Shown: positions 27,009-37,121, numbered from the stretch's first letter. The stretch is DNA of 64,000 bases from Streptomyces broussonetiae (GCF_009796285.1 NZ_CP047020.1:806001-870000); one strand, 5' to 3'. Notes: a model not told the origin generated them from the sequence alone. Made by a program: numbers and translations.

Positions 27009-27746
27009 ATGGCAGGGGCTGAGCTTGCGGCACCGATGTGGGACATCCACAACGGCCAGGGACCACGGCAGCTTGCCGAACTGGCACTGGCACTGCTGCT
27101 GTCGAGCCTGATCGGCTGGGAACGCGCGGCCCAGCAGAAGAGCGCCGGTCTGCGCACGCACACGCTCGTCGGGATCGCGAGCGCGCTGATGATGGAGGTC
27201 TCCCAGCACGGGTTCACCTCGGTGCTCGGGCTGGAGCACATTTCCTACGACCCCTCCCGGGTGGCCGCGCAGATCGTGTCCGGGATCGGGTTCATCGGGG
27301 GCGGCCTGATCTTCGTACGCCGAGACGCCGTACGAGGTCTGACGACGGCCGCCACCATCTGGCTGACCAGTGCGGTCGGCATGGCCTGCGGTGGCGGGCT
27401 GCCCCTTCTCGCGCTGGCGGTGACGGCCCTGCACTTCCTGGTGGTACGCGGTTATCCCCGTTTCACGTCCCGCCTGATACCGGAGACCGTCCCTTCCGCC
27501 TTCGAAGCTCGGCTGACCTACCGGACGGGCTCCGCGCTGCTGCCACGGCTGATGCAGACCTGCACGCGCCTCGGGTTCCGGATCACGCAGGTGAGGGTCG
27601 AGCGACTGCCGGGCCGCACGGACGACGCCGCGCGTGTGCTGCTGGAGTTGGAGGGTACCGAGGACCCGGCACGACTGACGGCGGATCTGTTCCAGAACGA
27701 GGACGTGCTCGACGTCGAGTTGACCGCGGCGTCGGACGACGAGTAG
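27009..27746 (+). CDS. MgtC/SapB-family membrane protein
   Basis: The 245-residue protein has four to five membrane helices with the MgtC signatures LSSLIGWERAAQQKSAGLRTH, VSGIGFIGGGLIF and GLTTAATIWLTSAVGMACGGG. A soluble ACT-like C-terminal domain follows (FRITQVRVERLPGR). Family members are linked to magnesium limitation and to modulation of the ATP synthase or membrane potential in pathogens. The role in this organism is unknown. The ATG at 27009 has a GAGG close upstream, and a GTG at 26973 in the same frame is possible. It is convergent with the sedolisin gene, 41 bp away. Confidence 0.87.
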   Translation: MAGAELAAPMWDIHNGQGPRQLAELALALLLSSLIGWERAAQQKSAGLRTHTLVGIASALMMEVSQHGFTSVLGLEHISYDPSRVAAQIVSGIGFIGGGLIFVRRDAVRGLTTAATIWLTSAVGMACGGGLPLLALAVTALHFLVVRGYPRFTSRLIPETVPSAFEARLTYRTGSALLPRLMQTCTRLGFRITQVRVERLPGRTDDAARVLLELEGTEDPARLTADLFQNEDVLDVELTAASDDE

Positions 27747-27787
27747 TCGCAGTCGCAGCGAAGAAGCCGACCGGCCGTCCCGCCCGT

Positions 27788-29749
27788 TCAGTGTGCGGCG
27801 TGGCGCAGTCCGGTGAGGAAGGCGGCGCCGTTCGGTGTGCCGACTCCCGTCATGGTGTCGTAGCCCTTGGCGGTGACCTGCTCGGTGTAGGCGCGTTCCT
27901 GGGAGTCGAAGACGTCGACGCCCGTGCTGTCCTGGGACCCGTCAGCCGGGAGGTAGGCGGCCCGGTCCTGCTGGGGCGTCCGCGGGCCGACCGGCAGGAC
28001 GTCGTGCAGCGCACGAGTGCCGGCAAGTCGGTAGAGGAGGGGGTTGATGAAGCCGAACGCCGACTTCTGTCCCTGCTGGGCGTCGGCGACCAGGCCGGCG
28101 ATCAGCGGGCACGCCAGGCTCGTGCCGGCGTTCACCACGGTCCGGTACGGCCCCGGCTTTCCGCTGCTCTCCGACTCGGTGTACCCGGTGAGGAGGCCGG
28201 TGTCGGGATCGCCGTCGGCCGCGATGTCGGGCACGGCCCGATCGATGGCGGTCCGCTTGCCGATGCGGACGTGCGACATCGACGCGGGCACGACACCCTT
28301 CTGGTAGGCGGGCTGCCCGTAGACGAGGCTCGTGCCCCCGCCGCCGCCGCTGATGCCCAGATCGGACCACTTGCCGTGGTCCAGGGATCCGTAGTCGTCG
28401 GACCACCCGGTCTCGAAGACCCGGTCGTTCGCCGCCCCGATGCCGAGGCTGGTGCCGCCGACCGCCACCGCGTAGGGGTCGGAGTCGGTGACGGTCAGGC
28501 CGGGAGTGTCACCGGAGGCGAAGTACACGCCGACTCCTTCGGCGGCGGCCCGCACGTCGATGGCGTGCACGGTCGGCTCCGGCACATCGCCCAGCGGGAT
28601 CTGCCACGAGTTGGACTCGATGGAGGCACTGGGATGTTTACCGTCGCCCGTCAGCACGGCAAGGGCTGCGTCCAGCAGTGCCTGGTCCTCGTCGCAGCCT
28701 CCTCCGATCACCATCAGCTGGTCGGCGCCGGGCGCCATGGCGTAGAGGGCCTCGGAGTCCATCTCCGCCTCGTCGTTGACGGCGGGCGACTGCGCCGCAC
28801 CGTGTGGGGTCGTGCCGCAGGTGCTCCCGGTTCTGATCTCCCGGAACTGGGCGGGCTTCGGCGCGGGCAGGTGGTTGTTCTTCGCGTAGTCCTGCAGCGT
28901 CTGGAACATCGCGGTCGGCGTCTCGTCCTCGGTCAGCGCGACGGTCTGGCCTTTGCCGGTGTCCGTCCACGTGGCCCCGTACGCGGCGCGGATCTGGCCG
29001 GCGGAGTACCCGCACACCGGCAGCGATGCCTTGGTCAGTCCTTGGTAGGCCGGGTGGAAGGCCTGAGTGTGCTCGGCCCAGTACCGGGAGCACGTCGGCG
29101 CCTTCACCGCCGCTGGGGACCGCCCCGGCTCCGGCGCGCTCGCGGTCCGGGTCACGGCCGGCCGGGCGCCGCTCAGTCCGGTCACCGCCAGCACGTCGGG
29201 CGCGAGCGAGGACGGCACCGACACGTCACGGTCGTTGGACTGGATCTCGGTGGGCCTGCCGTTCGCGTCCTCGGTGCGGTAGCGGTTGATCCGCACCCGG
29301 AACGCCGACTGCACCTTCGACACGGGCCCGGTCGCCGAGACGTAGTCACGGCCGGGGCCGACCCTCACCCCGGTCAGCCCCTGGGTGCTCAGCCATGCCG
29401 CGACCGCCCTGGCGCGTGCGGCGGAGGGACCGAACCTGGCGGTGTAGGCGTCCGGGCTCAGATAGTGGTGGAACTCGCCGCTGCCCGGAGCGGAGACCGC
29501 GTCGGCGAACGCCGCGGCTTTGGCCAGGTCCGGCTTCAGCCACACCTGGAGGGACAGTTGCCGGGAAGAGGGCACGGCACCGGCAAGCGGCAGGGCGTGC
29601 ACGGCGGACGGTGTCGACTGCGGCACCGGTGCGGTGGACGCCGCCCGTGCCGTGCCGGGCACCCCGAGCAGTGCCCCGGCCGCCACCACTGCCGCACAGC
29701 CGGCGACGGCGGTGGCGGCTCTGGCACGGATTCTCGTCACGGAACCCAC
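27788..29749 (-). CDS. Secreted S53-family peptidase (sedolisin/kumamolisin type)
   Basis: The 653-residue preproprotein has a signal peptide (AATAVAGCAAVVAAGALLGV), then a pro-kumamolisin activation domain (SLQVWLKPDLAKAAAFADAV, PGSGEFHHYLSPDAYTARFG). The serine-carboxyl catalytic domain follows. The Glu and Asp of the triad are in DEAEMDSEALYAMAPGA (ExxxD spacing as in sedolisin). The nucleophile is the Ser of NAGTSLACPLIAG near the C-terminus, followed by the calcium-site region. These enzymes cleave proteins at acidic pH outside the cell. The GTG at 29749 is chosen because AAGAGG lies 7 bases upstream. Confidence 0.92.
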   Translation of the reverse strand: MGSVTRIRARAATAVAGCAAVVAAGALLGVPGTARAASTAPVPQSTPSAVHALPLAGAVPSSRQLSLQVWLKPDLAKAAAFADAVSAPGSGEFHHYLSPDAYTARFGPSAARARAVAAWLSTQGLTGVRVGPGRDYVSATGPVSKVQSAFRVRINRYRTEDANGRPTEIQSNDRDVSVPSSLAPDVLAVTGLSGARPAVTRTASAPEPGRSPAAVKAPTCSRYWAEHTQAFHPAYQGLTKASLPVCGYSAGQIRAAYGATWTDTGKGQTVALTEDETPTAMFQTLQDYAKNNHLPAPKPAQFREIRTGSTCGTTPHGAAQSPAVNDEAEMDSEALYAMAPGADQLMVIGGGCDEDQALLDAALAVLTGDGKHPSASIESNSWQIPLGDVPEPTVHAIDVRAAAEGVGVYFASGDTPGLTVTDSDPYAVAVGGTSLGIGAANDRVFETGWSDDYGSLDHGKWSDLGISGGGGGTSLVYGQPAYQKGVVPASMSHVRIGKRTAIDRAVPDIAADGDPDTGLLTGYTESESSGKPGPYRTVVNAGTSLACPLIAGLVADAQQGQKSAFGFINPLLYRLAGTRALHDVLPVGPRTPQQDRAAYLPADGSQDSTGVDVFDSQERAYTEQVTAKGYDTMTGVGTPNGAAFLTGLRHAAH

Positions 29750-30045
29750 TGCCCACCTCTTCGAGAAGTCTCCTGCCACGTGTGTCCCCCAGCCCAGCTC
29801 GATCGCTCCAGCATCCGACGGCCCCCGAGCCCCGGCCCCCGCTCCTCGTACGACGCATCCCCGAGACCTCGGGTTCCGGATCTCGAGGAGCGCGACCGGT
29901 CCCGGCCACCTGTCCCGTCGTCGACCGAAGTTCCAGCCGGATCGACTTTTGGCTGTCCGCCCCGAGCTCACCAGGTACTTTCGGCGCCGTCGCCTCGACC
30001 CACGGCGGACAGAGTCCGAATGCACCGGAAGCGAGCATCGTGTGC

Positions 30046-30243
30046 ATGAAGAAGGTGCTGGAAACAGTCGGGTTCGTCGCCCTGGTGCAAGGCGTGCTCG
30101 GGCTGGTGCAGGAGTTCACCCACTGGCAGGTCGGCCTGCTGAGGCGAATCTCGTTCCTCGACGGCTACAACGCCGTTGTGAGCTTCGTCCTGATCGTGCT
30201 CGCCTGCGCACTGTTCGCCGCCGCCGAGCGACTCCGGCACTGA
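30046..30243 (+). CDS. Small membrane protein of unknown function
   Basis: The 65-residue protein has two hydrophobic stretches (VGFVALVQGVLGLVQEF and AVVSFVLIVLACALFAAAE) separated by a basic loop. This suggests a two-helix hairpin in the membrane. I recognise no named family, though similar short proteins are common in Streptomyces. It is divergent from the sedolisin gene. Confidence 0.6.
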   Translation: MKKVLETVGFVALVQGVLGLVQEFTHWQVGLLRRISFLDGYNAVVSFVLIVLACALFAAAERLRH

Positions 30244-31353
<1,110 letters not shown>

Positions 31354-31427
31354 TCCGACCAGCGGTCCGACACGACCCGCCGGACACCGGGAAGCGAGAG
31401 GAGATCGCGGAGATCTGCCTCCGCTCA

Positions 31428-32020
31428 GCCTTCCAGCCTGCGCAGCCGCTCCGTGTCACTCGTGCGGGGGCAGGTCACGCAGGCCTCGGCGGGCCGGATC
31501 GCGCAGAACATGCAGCAACCGGTCCGGGTACGCGTGCCGTGCGCACCACCCGCCCTCGCCGGTCAAATGGCGGAAATCGGCGCCGTCCGGGCAGGGAGGC
31601 CGGGGCCGGCAGGACTTGGGGGCGGCGCGCACGGCGTCGCCCTCCCGCTCCAGCATCCGGCCGAGGTACCAGATGCCGGACACGAGGTCGTCGCCGACCA
31701 TGCCCCACAGAGGGCGCGCCCCGCGCCGGCCGACCGGGCGACCGGCCGACGACCGCCGGCAGTGGGCGCATGTGCTCGGCCACCGCCATGCGCAACGCCG
31801 CTCGCAGTCCATCTTCCTGAGGGAGCGTCGACACGCCCGGAATCGCGGCGAGCGGGTCGTCCGCCGGACAGGCGAGTTCGGTTCCGGGGTGATCACGTAC
31901 GCGCCCGAGGGCGAGATCCAGCCGCAGGTGCTCGGGGCGGACACGCGGGACTCGCCGCTCGAGGAACCAAGCCCCTGCCGTCAGCAGGCCGACCGACCAG
32001 GCATGGTCGTGCAGAGCGCG
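31428..32020 (-). pseudogene. FhuF-family (2Fe-2S) ferric-siderophore reductase remnant
   Basis: Three reading frames must be joined. From about 32015, SVGLLTAGAWFLERRVPRVR leads to MSTLPQEDGLRAALRMAVAE. A shift then gives PLWGMVGDDLVSGIWYLGRM. A further shift near 31540 gives TRTRTGCCMFCAIRPAEACV with the Cys-Cys...Cys-x2-Cys cluster typical of FhuF C-termini, ending in RLRRLEG. The N-terminal third is missing. Intact relatives reduce ferric siderophores in the cytoplasm. Several frameshifts make a sequencing artefact unlikely. Confidence 0.75.
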
Positions 32021-32039
32021 TGAGGCGGCGACTCACGGC

Positions 32040-32276
32040 GGACGACGCCCGCCGCACCGGCGGCACGTCATGGAACATGACTTTCGGCGGGGTGGGCGGG
32101 ACCCTGGTGTCCACGCCGGCCGACCTGAACCGCTCCGCCTCCGCCCTGCTCGGCGGCCGACTGCGGCCCGCTGCTTCCCAACTCACCCACATGCGACGGA
32201 CGGTGGCGGCGGATCCCGACCGGCTCTGGCCCGGTGCCCGCTACGGTCTCGGCCTGATCTCCTCGCCGCTGTCCTT
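32040..32276 (+). pseudogene. Serine hydrolase (beta-lactamase/D-Ala-D-Ala carboxypeptidase family) fragment
   Basis: The frame reads GGTSWNMTFGGVGGTLVSTP, then ADLNRSASALLGGRLRPAAS and RLWPGARYGLGLISSPL. This is the middle part of class C-type serine hydrolases, upstream of the HxG motif. The SxxK and YxN motifs and the end of the gene are absent. Confidence 0.65.
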
Positions 32277-32308
32277 GCCCCACGACGATCCGCAGTGACC
32301 TGTCGGCC

Positions 32309-32533
32309 CTGCTCGTGAACGCCACCGATGACCCGCGCACCACCTACCGCGGTGCCGAAACGGTCCACCGCAACTGGCCCGGCTCCCGCCTGGTGACCCT
32401 GCGCGGGGCGGACCAGCACGCGGTGTACGGCGCGTTCGCCAGCCCCTGCGTGGATGCCACGGTCAACGCCTATTTCGCGAGCGGGCACCTGCCGGCCGGC
32501 GACGTCACCCGCTCCCGGCCGCCCGCCGCCTGA
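32309..32533 (+). pseudogene. C-terminal fragment of an S33/TAP-like alpha/beta-hydrolase
   Basis: LLVNATDDPRTTYRGAETVH, then WPGSRLVTLRGADQHAVYGA and SPCVDATVNAYFASGHLPAG match the C-terminal domain of Streptomyces tripeptidyl aminopeptidase-like enzymes. The catalytic Asp (DDPRT) and His (QHAVY) regions remain. The nucleophile part is missing. The fragment ends at a normal stop 12 bp from the lyase gene's end. Confidence 0.65.
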
Positions 32534-32544
32534 GGGCCCACGGG

Positions 32545-33438
32545 CTACGGTGCGACCCTCGCGACCCCTCCCGCCTCCAGGGCCACCCAGAGGGCACCGT
32601 CGGGCCCCAGGGTGATGCCGTGGGGCTCGGACGAGGGCGACGGCAGATCGTACTCGGCGATCTCACCGTTCTCGGTGATGCGACCGACCCGGTTGGCTCC
32701 CCACTCGGTGAACCAGCATTCCCCGGTGGACGCGGCCACGATGGCGTGGGGTCTGGCCGCGCGGTCGGGCAGGGGAAATTCCTCGATCCCACCGTCCACC
32801 GAGATCCTGCCGATCCGGCCCGCCGCGATCTCGACGAACCACAGGGCGGCACCGTCACTGGTGATACCGACGGGCGCGGCGCCGGGTGTCGGCAGGGGAT
32901 ACAGGGTGGTGTCCCCCTCGGTGGAGATACGGCCGATCGCGTCCGCCTGGTTGAGGGTGAACCACAGGGCTCCGTCGGGCCCGGTGGTGATCGCCGCCGG
33001 GAAGGCACCCCTGCCGGGCAGGGCGAACTCGCTGATCTGTCCGTCGCTGCCGATACGACCGATCCGATCGGTGTTCATCTGCGTGAACCACACCGCGCCG
33101 TCCGGGCCCGCGGTGACACCGAAGGGCCCACTGTCGGCCGTCGGCACGGCAAAGGACTCGGCCTCGCCGTGGACGGTGATGCGGCCGATCCGGTGGTCCT
33201 GGGAGCGGGCGAACCACAGGGCTCCGTCGGGACCTGCAGTGATCACGGTGGGACGGCTCGCAGGCAAGTCCAGCGGGAATTGCCTGAGTTCACCATCGAG
33301 GGTCAGACGCGCGATGCGCCCGCTGTGCACGAAAGTGACCCACAGGGCACCGTCCGCGCCCGCCGTGATGCCGTAAGGCCCGGCCTCCTTGTCCGCCACG
33401 GGGAACTCCGTGATGGCCGGGGCATGAGAATCGCGCAC
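32545..33438 (-). CDS. vgb: Virginiamycin B lyase-like protein (streptogramin B lyase family)
   Basis: At 297 residues it matches the family's 299. Seven repeats of the type ITAGPDGALWFTxxxxxxIGRI form a beta-propeller. Known lyases linearise type B streptogramins by cleaving the ester bond, with Mg2+. From memory the Staphylococcus enzyme uses His228, Glu268, His270 and Glu284. Here H231 (RPHAIV), E271 and H273 (SEPHGI) occupy the matching places with the same 42- and 2-residue spacings. The position matching Glu284 holds Leu287, with Glu288 next to it, so activity is uncertain. The start is GTG with AAGGAG 10 bases upstream. It stands alone. Confidence 0.8.
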   Translation of the reverse strand: MRDSHAPAITEFPVADKEAGPYGITAGADGALWVTFVHSGRIARLTLDGELRQFPLDLPASRPTVITAGPDGALWFARSQDHRIGRITVHGEAESFAVPTADSGPFGVTAGPDGAVWFTQMNTDRIGRIGSDGQISEFALPGRGAFPAAITTGPDGALWFTLNQADAIGRISTEGDTTLYPLPTPGAAPVGITSDGAALWFVEIAAGRIGRISVDGGIEEFPLPDRAARPHAIVAASTGECWFTEWGANRVGRITENGEIAEYDLPSPSSEPHGITLGPDGALWVALEAGGVARVAP

Positions 33439-33541
33439 AGCAGCTCAACTCCTTGCGAGAACCTGAGATCAATCATGTCACCCGCCCCTCCCCGGCAGTC
33501 GGGACGGGTTTCGCCTCGCAGACGGCAGGTACGGTTGGCGG

Positions 33542-33997
33542 ATGACCACCCACGCCACACTTCAGCTGACCATCGACTGCGCCGAGCCGGAGCGGCTCGT
33601 CGCCTTCTGGGCGGTTGCGCTGGGGTATGAAGTCGAGCCGCCGCCTGCGCCGTTCGCCACCTGGCGTGCGTACTGGGTGGATCAGGGCCTGCCGGAGGAG
33701 GAGTTGGGCACCGGAGACTGCAGTGACTCCGTCATCGATCCGCGAGGCGTTGGCCCCCGGATCTGGTTCCAGCAGGTGCCCGAGCCCAAGGCCGTCAAGA
33801 ACCGGCTGCACCTCGATCTGGGCGTGAGCGGAGGACGGACCGTCCCGTTCGCCACGCGTAAGGAACGAGTCCTCGCCGAGATGGCGCGCCTGGAGAGCGC
33901 GGGCGCGTCCAGGCTGCGCATCGAGGACTCGCAGGCCTCGGGTTCGTTCTCCGTCCTGATGCAGGACCCGGAAGGCAACGAGTTCTGCGTGCACTGA
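33542..33997 (+). CDS. VOC-family (glyoxalase-like) protein, single domain pair
   Basis: The 151-residue protein has the paired beta-alpha-beta-beta-beta modules of the VOC fold. TLQLTIDCAEPERLVAFWAVALGYEVEPP is the first strand and helix, and LHLDLGV and VLMQDPEGNEFCVH carry the likely metal-ligand His and Glu. Streptomyces encodes many similar proteins of unknown substrate. No clear operon partner. Confidence 0.85.
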   Translation: MTTHATLQLTIDCAEPERLVAFWAVALGYEVEPPPAPFATWRAYWVDQGLPEEELGTGDCSDSVIDPRGVGPRIWFQQVPEPKAVKNRLHLDLGVSGGRTVPFATRKERVLAEMARLESAGASRLRIEDSQASGSFSVLMQDPEGNEFCVH

Positions 33998-34102
33998 GCC
34001 TCCTCCCGGCGCAGAAGGGTGTGCAGCCGCGCGGTGCGCCAGGGCATGCGTTCGGCAAAGACCCTGCGCAGGCATGGTCCGACGCCGTAACCCGCGAGGC
34101 CG

Positions 34103-34315
34103 GTGCCCGTTGCCTCCGGCATGGACGCACTTCCCACCTCGGCATTGCGCATGCCCGAATCGCCCGAACCGCGCCTGCCTCTGTTCACCCTTTCGGAGGC
34201 ACACGAACTGCTCGACGTCCTTCAGCACTTCGGCACGACCGACCACGACTGGGGCGCACAGGCCCGGCACTTCGCGGCCGAACTCGCCGCCCGCGTCCCG
34301 TCCTACGACGCCTAG
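34103..34315 (+). CDS. Small hypothetical protein
   Basis: This is a 70-residue acidic protein. The most protein-like part is LPLFTLSEAHELLDVLQHFG and TTDHDWGAQARHFAAELAAR, which looks like two amphipathic helices. In-frame Met codons at 34121 and 34151 are alternative starts, and no ribosome site clearly decides. I do not recognise a family. It is convergent with the LacI gene. Confidence 0.45.
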   Translation: MPVASGMDALPTSALRMPESPEPRLPLFTLSEAHELLDVLQHFGTTDHDWGAQARHFAAELAARVPSYDA

Positions 34316-34345
34316 GCCGGCGCAAGCAGGCACCTGGCTCGGCTG

Positions 34346-35353
34346 TCAGCACTCGGCGCGCGGCGGGGCGGTCGTACCCCTCACCTCGAGGCAGGGAGTG
34401 GCGAGGTCGACCTCGCCCGGGCGGTCCGGCTCCGCCATCCGGTCGAGCAGCCGTTGCGCGGCGCGCCGGCCCACATCGCGGCCGGCGTTGTCCACGGTGG
34501 TCAGCCACAGATGGCGCAGGCGCGAAAGGTATGTGTTGTCGTAACCGACCAGGGAGAGGTCCCGTGGGACCTGCAGACCTGTCTCCTCTGCGGCGGAGAG
34601 CGCGCCGACACAGGTCATGTCGTTGACCGCGAAGACGGCCGTCGGGCGCTGCGGGCGGCTCAGGAGCCGGACGGTGGCCCGGTAGCCGCCCTCCTCGGTG
34701 AGGTCGCCCTGTTCCACGACCGCCGTGTCGGCCAGGCCGTGTTCGCGCATGGCCGCCTCGAAACTGCGTCGGCGCAGGTCACCGACCGCGCCCTGGCCGG
34801 CGATGTGGGCGATGTGCCGGTGGCCCAGGCCGATGAGGTGCTCGGTGGCCAGCCGGGCCCCGTGCTCGTCGTCGTTGGCGACGATGTCCACGCCGGGCAG
34901 TACCGGCTCGCGGGTAGCGGCGACGACCGTGGGGACCAGACCGGCCGTGGCGCGCAGCGCCTGCGGATCCTGCAGGGTGCCGACGGCGACCAGGCCGTCG
35001 ACACGCAGTTCGGTGAAGGTCCGCGTCAGGTCCTCGCCGAGGCGCCGGTTGAGGTGGCCGTCGGCCATCAGCATGTGCAGGCCGCTGTCGTACAGCCGCG
35101 TGCTCAGGCCGTCGAGCAGTTCCACGAACCAGGGATTGCGCATGTCGTTGAGCAGCACCCCCACCGTGCGGGTGCGCCGCTCGCTCAGGCTGCGCGCAGC
35201 CGCGTTGGGCCGGTAACCGAGTGCTTCGACCGCGGCGAGGACGGCCTCGCGCTTCTCCGGCCGAACGCCCTCCGAGCCGCGCAGCACCAGCGAGACCAGG
35301 GATTTGGACACGCCGGCCCGCTCGGCGACGTCACGGATGGTCGGAGCGCTCAT
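34346..35353 (-). CDS. LacI-family transcriptional regulator
   Basis: The 335-residue protein has the LacI HTH and hinge at residues 1-55 (TIRDVAERAGVSKSLVSLVLRGSEGV, then GYRPNAAARSLSERRT). A periplasmic-binding-protein-like effector domain covers residues 60-330. It is divergent from a Gfo/Idh/MocA gene, and matching 12-bp operators sit at both promoters (35357-35368 and 35438-35449). The inference is repression of both genes, relieved by a sugar. Confidence 0.93.
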   Translation of the reverse strand: MSAPTIRDVAERAGVSKSLVSLVLRGSEGVRPEKREAVLAAVEALGYRPNAAARSLSERRTRTVGVLLNDMRNPWFVELLDGLSTRLYDSGLHMLMADGHLNRRLGEDLTRTFTELRVDGLVAVGTLQDPQALRATAGLVPTVVAATREPVLPGVDIVANDDEHGARLATEHLIGLGHRHIAHIAGQGAVGDLRRRSFEAAMREHGLADTAVVEQGDLTEEGGYRATVRLLSRPQRPTAVFAVNDMTCVGALSAAEETGLQVPRDLSLVGYDNTYLSRLRHLWLTTVDNAGRDVGRRAAQRLLDRMAEPDRPGEVDLATPCLEVRGTTAPPRAEC

Positions 35354-35356
35354 ATC

Positions 35357-35368
35357 TGGACCGTTCCA
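35357..35368. promoter_or_regulatory. LacI-type operator O1
   Basis: TGGACCGTTCCA lies 4 bp upstream of the LacI start codon. It is the exact reverse complement of the second site (35438-35449) and has TGGA...TCCA arms around a central CG. Confidence 0.7.
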
Positions 35369-35393
35369 TATCCCCTCTGCTCCTGTAAAGACC

Positions 35394-35422
35394 TTGACAT
35401 TCAGGAGAAACAGCGTTCATGG
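35394..35422 (+). promoter_or_regulatory. Possible promoter of the Gfo/Idh/MocA gene
   Basis: TTGACA (35394-35399) is a perfect -35 element. The best candidate -10 after a 17-nt spacer (TCATGG) is weak. The second operator begins 16 bp downstream, where a bound repressor would block transcription. Confidence 0.35.
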
Positions 35423-35437
35423 TGAGCGCCAAGGCTA

Positions 35438-35449
35438 TGGAACGGTCCA
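35438..35449. promoter_or_regulatory. LacI-type operator O2
   Basis: TGGAACGGTCCA, the reverse complement of O1, lies 13 bp before the start codon of the oxidoreductase gene and 81 bp centre-to-centre from O1. That spacing could allow looping. Confidence 0.7.
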
Positions 35450-35462
35450 AAGAAGGGCGCTC

Positions 35463-36617
35463 ATGGTGAATACGCTCGGCGTCGCCGTCGTGGGATTCGG
35501 CTGGATGGGACGGGTGCACACGCAGGCGTACGCCCGCGTGCCCCATCACTTCCCCCAGCTGCCCCTACGGCCGGAACCGATCGCCGTCGCCGACGAGGTC
35601 CCCGGCCGGGCCGAGGAGGCCGCCGGGCTGTACGGCTTCGCCTCCGCGACCCGGGACTGGCGCGAGGTGGCCGCCGATCCCCGGGTCCGGGCGGTCAGCA
35701 TCACGGCCCCGAACTTCCTGCACCGCGAGATCGGCACCGCGATGGCCGAGGCCGGCAAGCACATCTGGATCGAGAAGCCCGTCGGGCTCACGGCCGAGGA
35801 CGCGCGGGCGGTGGCCGACGCAGTGGCCAAGGCGGGCGTCCAGGGCGCGGTCGGCTTCAACTACCGCAACGCACCCGCGGTCGAGACGGCCCGCGAGCTG
35901 ATCGCCTCCGGCGAGATCGGCACGGTCACCCACGTCCGGATCCGGCTGTTCAGCGACTACGCCGCCCACCCTCAGGGCGCCCTGACCTGGCGCTACGAAC
36001 GCCGGCGCGGCGGCAGTGGGGTGCTGGGCGACCTCGCCTCGCACGGCGTCGACCTGGCCCGGTACCTGCTCGGCGAGATCGCCTCGCTGGCCGCCGACAC
36101 CGCCGTCTTCGTACCGGAGCGGGCCCGCCCGACCGGCGCCACGGCCGGTCACGCCCTCGCCACCGGCGGCGAACTCGGGCCGGTCGAGAACGAGGACTAC
36201 GTCAGCTGCCTGCTGCGCTTCGCCTCCGGCGCCCGTGGCGTCCTCGAGGCCTGCCGCGTCTCGGTCGGTGAGCAGAACAACTACGGCTTCGAGGTGCACG
36301 GCACCAAGGGTGCCGTCTTCTGGGACTTCCGCCGCATGGGCGAACTCGCCGTCAGCCGCGGCACCACCTACCAGGACCAGCCGGTCAGCACGGTGTACGT
36401 CGGCCCCGGACACGGCGAATACGCCGCGTTCCAGCCGGGGGCAGCCACCAGCATGAGCTACGACGATCTGAAGGTGATCGAGGCGTACCGCTTCCTGCGA
36501 TCCATCCTCGGGGGCACCCCGGTGGGCGCCACCTTGGGCGACGCCGTGGCCGGCGCGGTGGCACTGGATGCGATGGAACGCTCCGCCGAGCAGGGGACGT
36601 GGGTGAACCTGGGGTGA
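35463..36617 (+). CDS. Gfo/Idh/MocA-family oxidoreductase
   Basis: The 384-residue protein has a Rossmann N-terminus (GVAVVGFGWMGRVHTQAYAR), the EKP motif (IWIEKPVGLTAEDA) and a C-terminal domain with GSGVLGDLASHGVDLARYLLG, with the conserved His/Asp. It should oxidise a sugar or cyclitol with NAD(P). ATG 35463 is preceded by AGAAGGG. It is the only visible target of the divergent LacI protein. The second sugar oxidoreductase of the window (24897-26012) belongs to a different unit with a different operator. Confidence 0.92.
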   Translation: MVNTLGVAVVGFGWMGRVHTQAYARVPHHFPQLPLRPEPIAVADEVPGRAEEAAGLYGFASATRDWREVAADPRVRAVSITAPNFLHREIGTAMAEAGKHIWIEKPVGLTAEDARAVADAVAKAGVQGAVGFNYRNAPAVETARELIASGEIGTVTHVRIRLFSDYAAHPQGALTWRYERRRGGSGVLGDLASHGVDLARYLLGEIASLAADTAVFVPERARPTGATAGHALATGGELGPVENEDYVSCLLRFASGARGVLEACRVSVGEQNNYGFEVHGTKGAVFWDFRRMGELAVSRGTTYQDQPVSTVYVGPGHGEYAAFQPGAATSMSYDDLKVIEAYRFLRSILGGTPVGATLGDAVAGAVALDAMERSAEQGTWVNLG

Positions 36618-36707
36618 GCGCCGCAGGTCCCGCAACTCGACACCGACAGGAGCCGGGCATAGGCCGGGCGCCCGGAACGCAGTGCCGGCGACCGCCCGTC
36701 CGCGTGG

Positions 36708-37121
36708 TCACCCCTGCCCGGGCGGGCCGGGCAGGTCGAGCGACGGGAGCCGGTGATCGGCCGTCCGGTCGCGGTGCGCGCCGTGGCGCAGGGGTGCATC
36801 GGGCGCCAGGGGCACGGCGGCAGCCGGCGACTCCGCGTCCGTCCGCGGCACGGCGGCCGGCTCTGCCGTCCAGGCGAGCCGGAACCCGAGGATGTCGGCG
36901 GTGGCGGCGCCGCTGCTGACGAAGGGGTCGGAGGCGACCGCCGCCTCGATCGCGGCTCGCTCGCCTTCAGCAATGATCACCCCGCCCGTCCGGGGCTCCA
37001 ACGGGCCCGCCCAGCGGGCCATCCCCTTGGCGAACACACCGTCGGGGTTGGCGTAGTGAGCGTCCTTGAGCGCGTCGATCGTCTCCAGCGGCGCGCGGTA
37101 CTTCAGCACAATCACGAACAT
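36708..37121 (-). CDS. YciI-family protein
   Basis: In this 137-residue protein the first 90 residues form the YciI ferredoxin-like fold: MFVIVLKYRAPLETIDAL, then a conserved His in DAHYANPDGVFAKG and the Asp in SDPFVSSGAAT. The Pro/Ala-rich C-terminal 40 residues are an extension and may be unstructured. YciI-like proteins are small enzymes or stress proteins of unclear reaction. It is divergent from a LysR gene, with a 71-bp gap containing a palindrome. Confidence 0.82.
   Translation of the reverse strand: MFVIVLKYRAPLETIDALKDAHYANPDGVFAKGMARWAGPLEPRTGGVIIAEGERAAIEAAVASDPFVSSGAATADILGFRLAWTAEPAAVPRTDAESPAAAVPLAPDAPLRHGAHRDRTADHRLPSLDLPGPPGQG

Noticed and set aside
27038..30049. A 1003-codon plus-strand open frame running antisense through the sedolisin gene
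   Set aside because: It is antisense to a clear secreted protease with catalytic motifs, and its composition (Arg/Gly/Val repeats) is that of a shadow frame.
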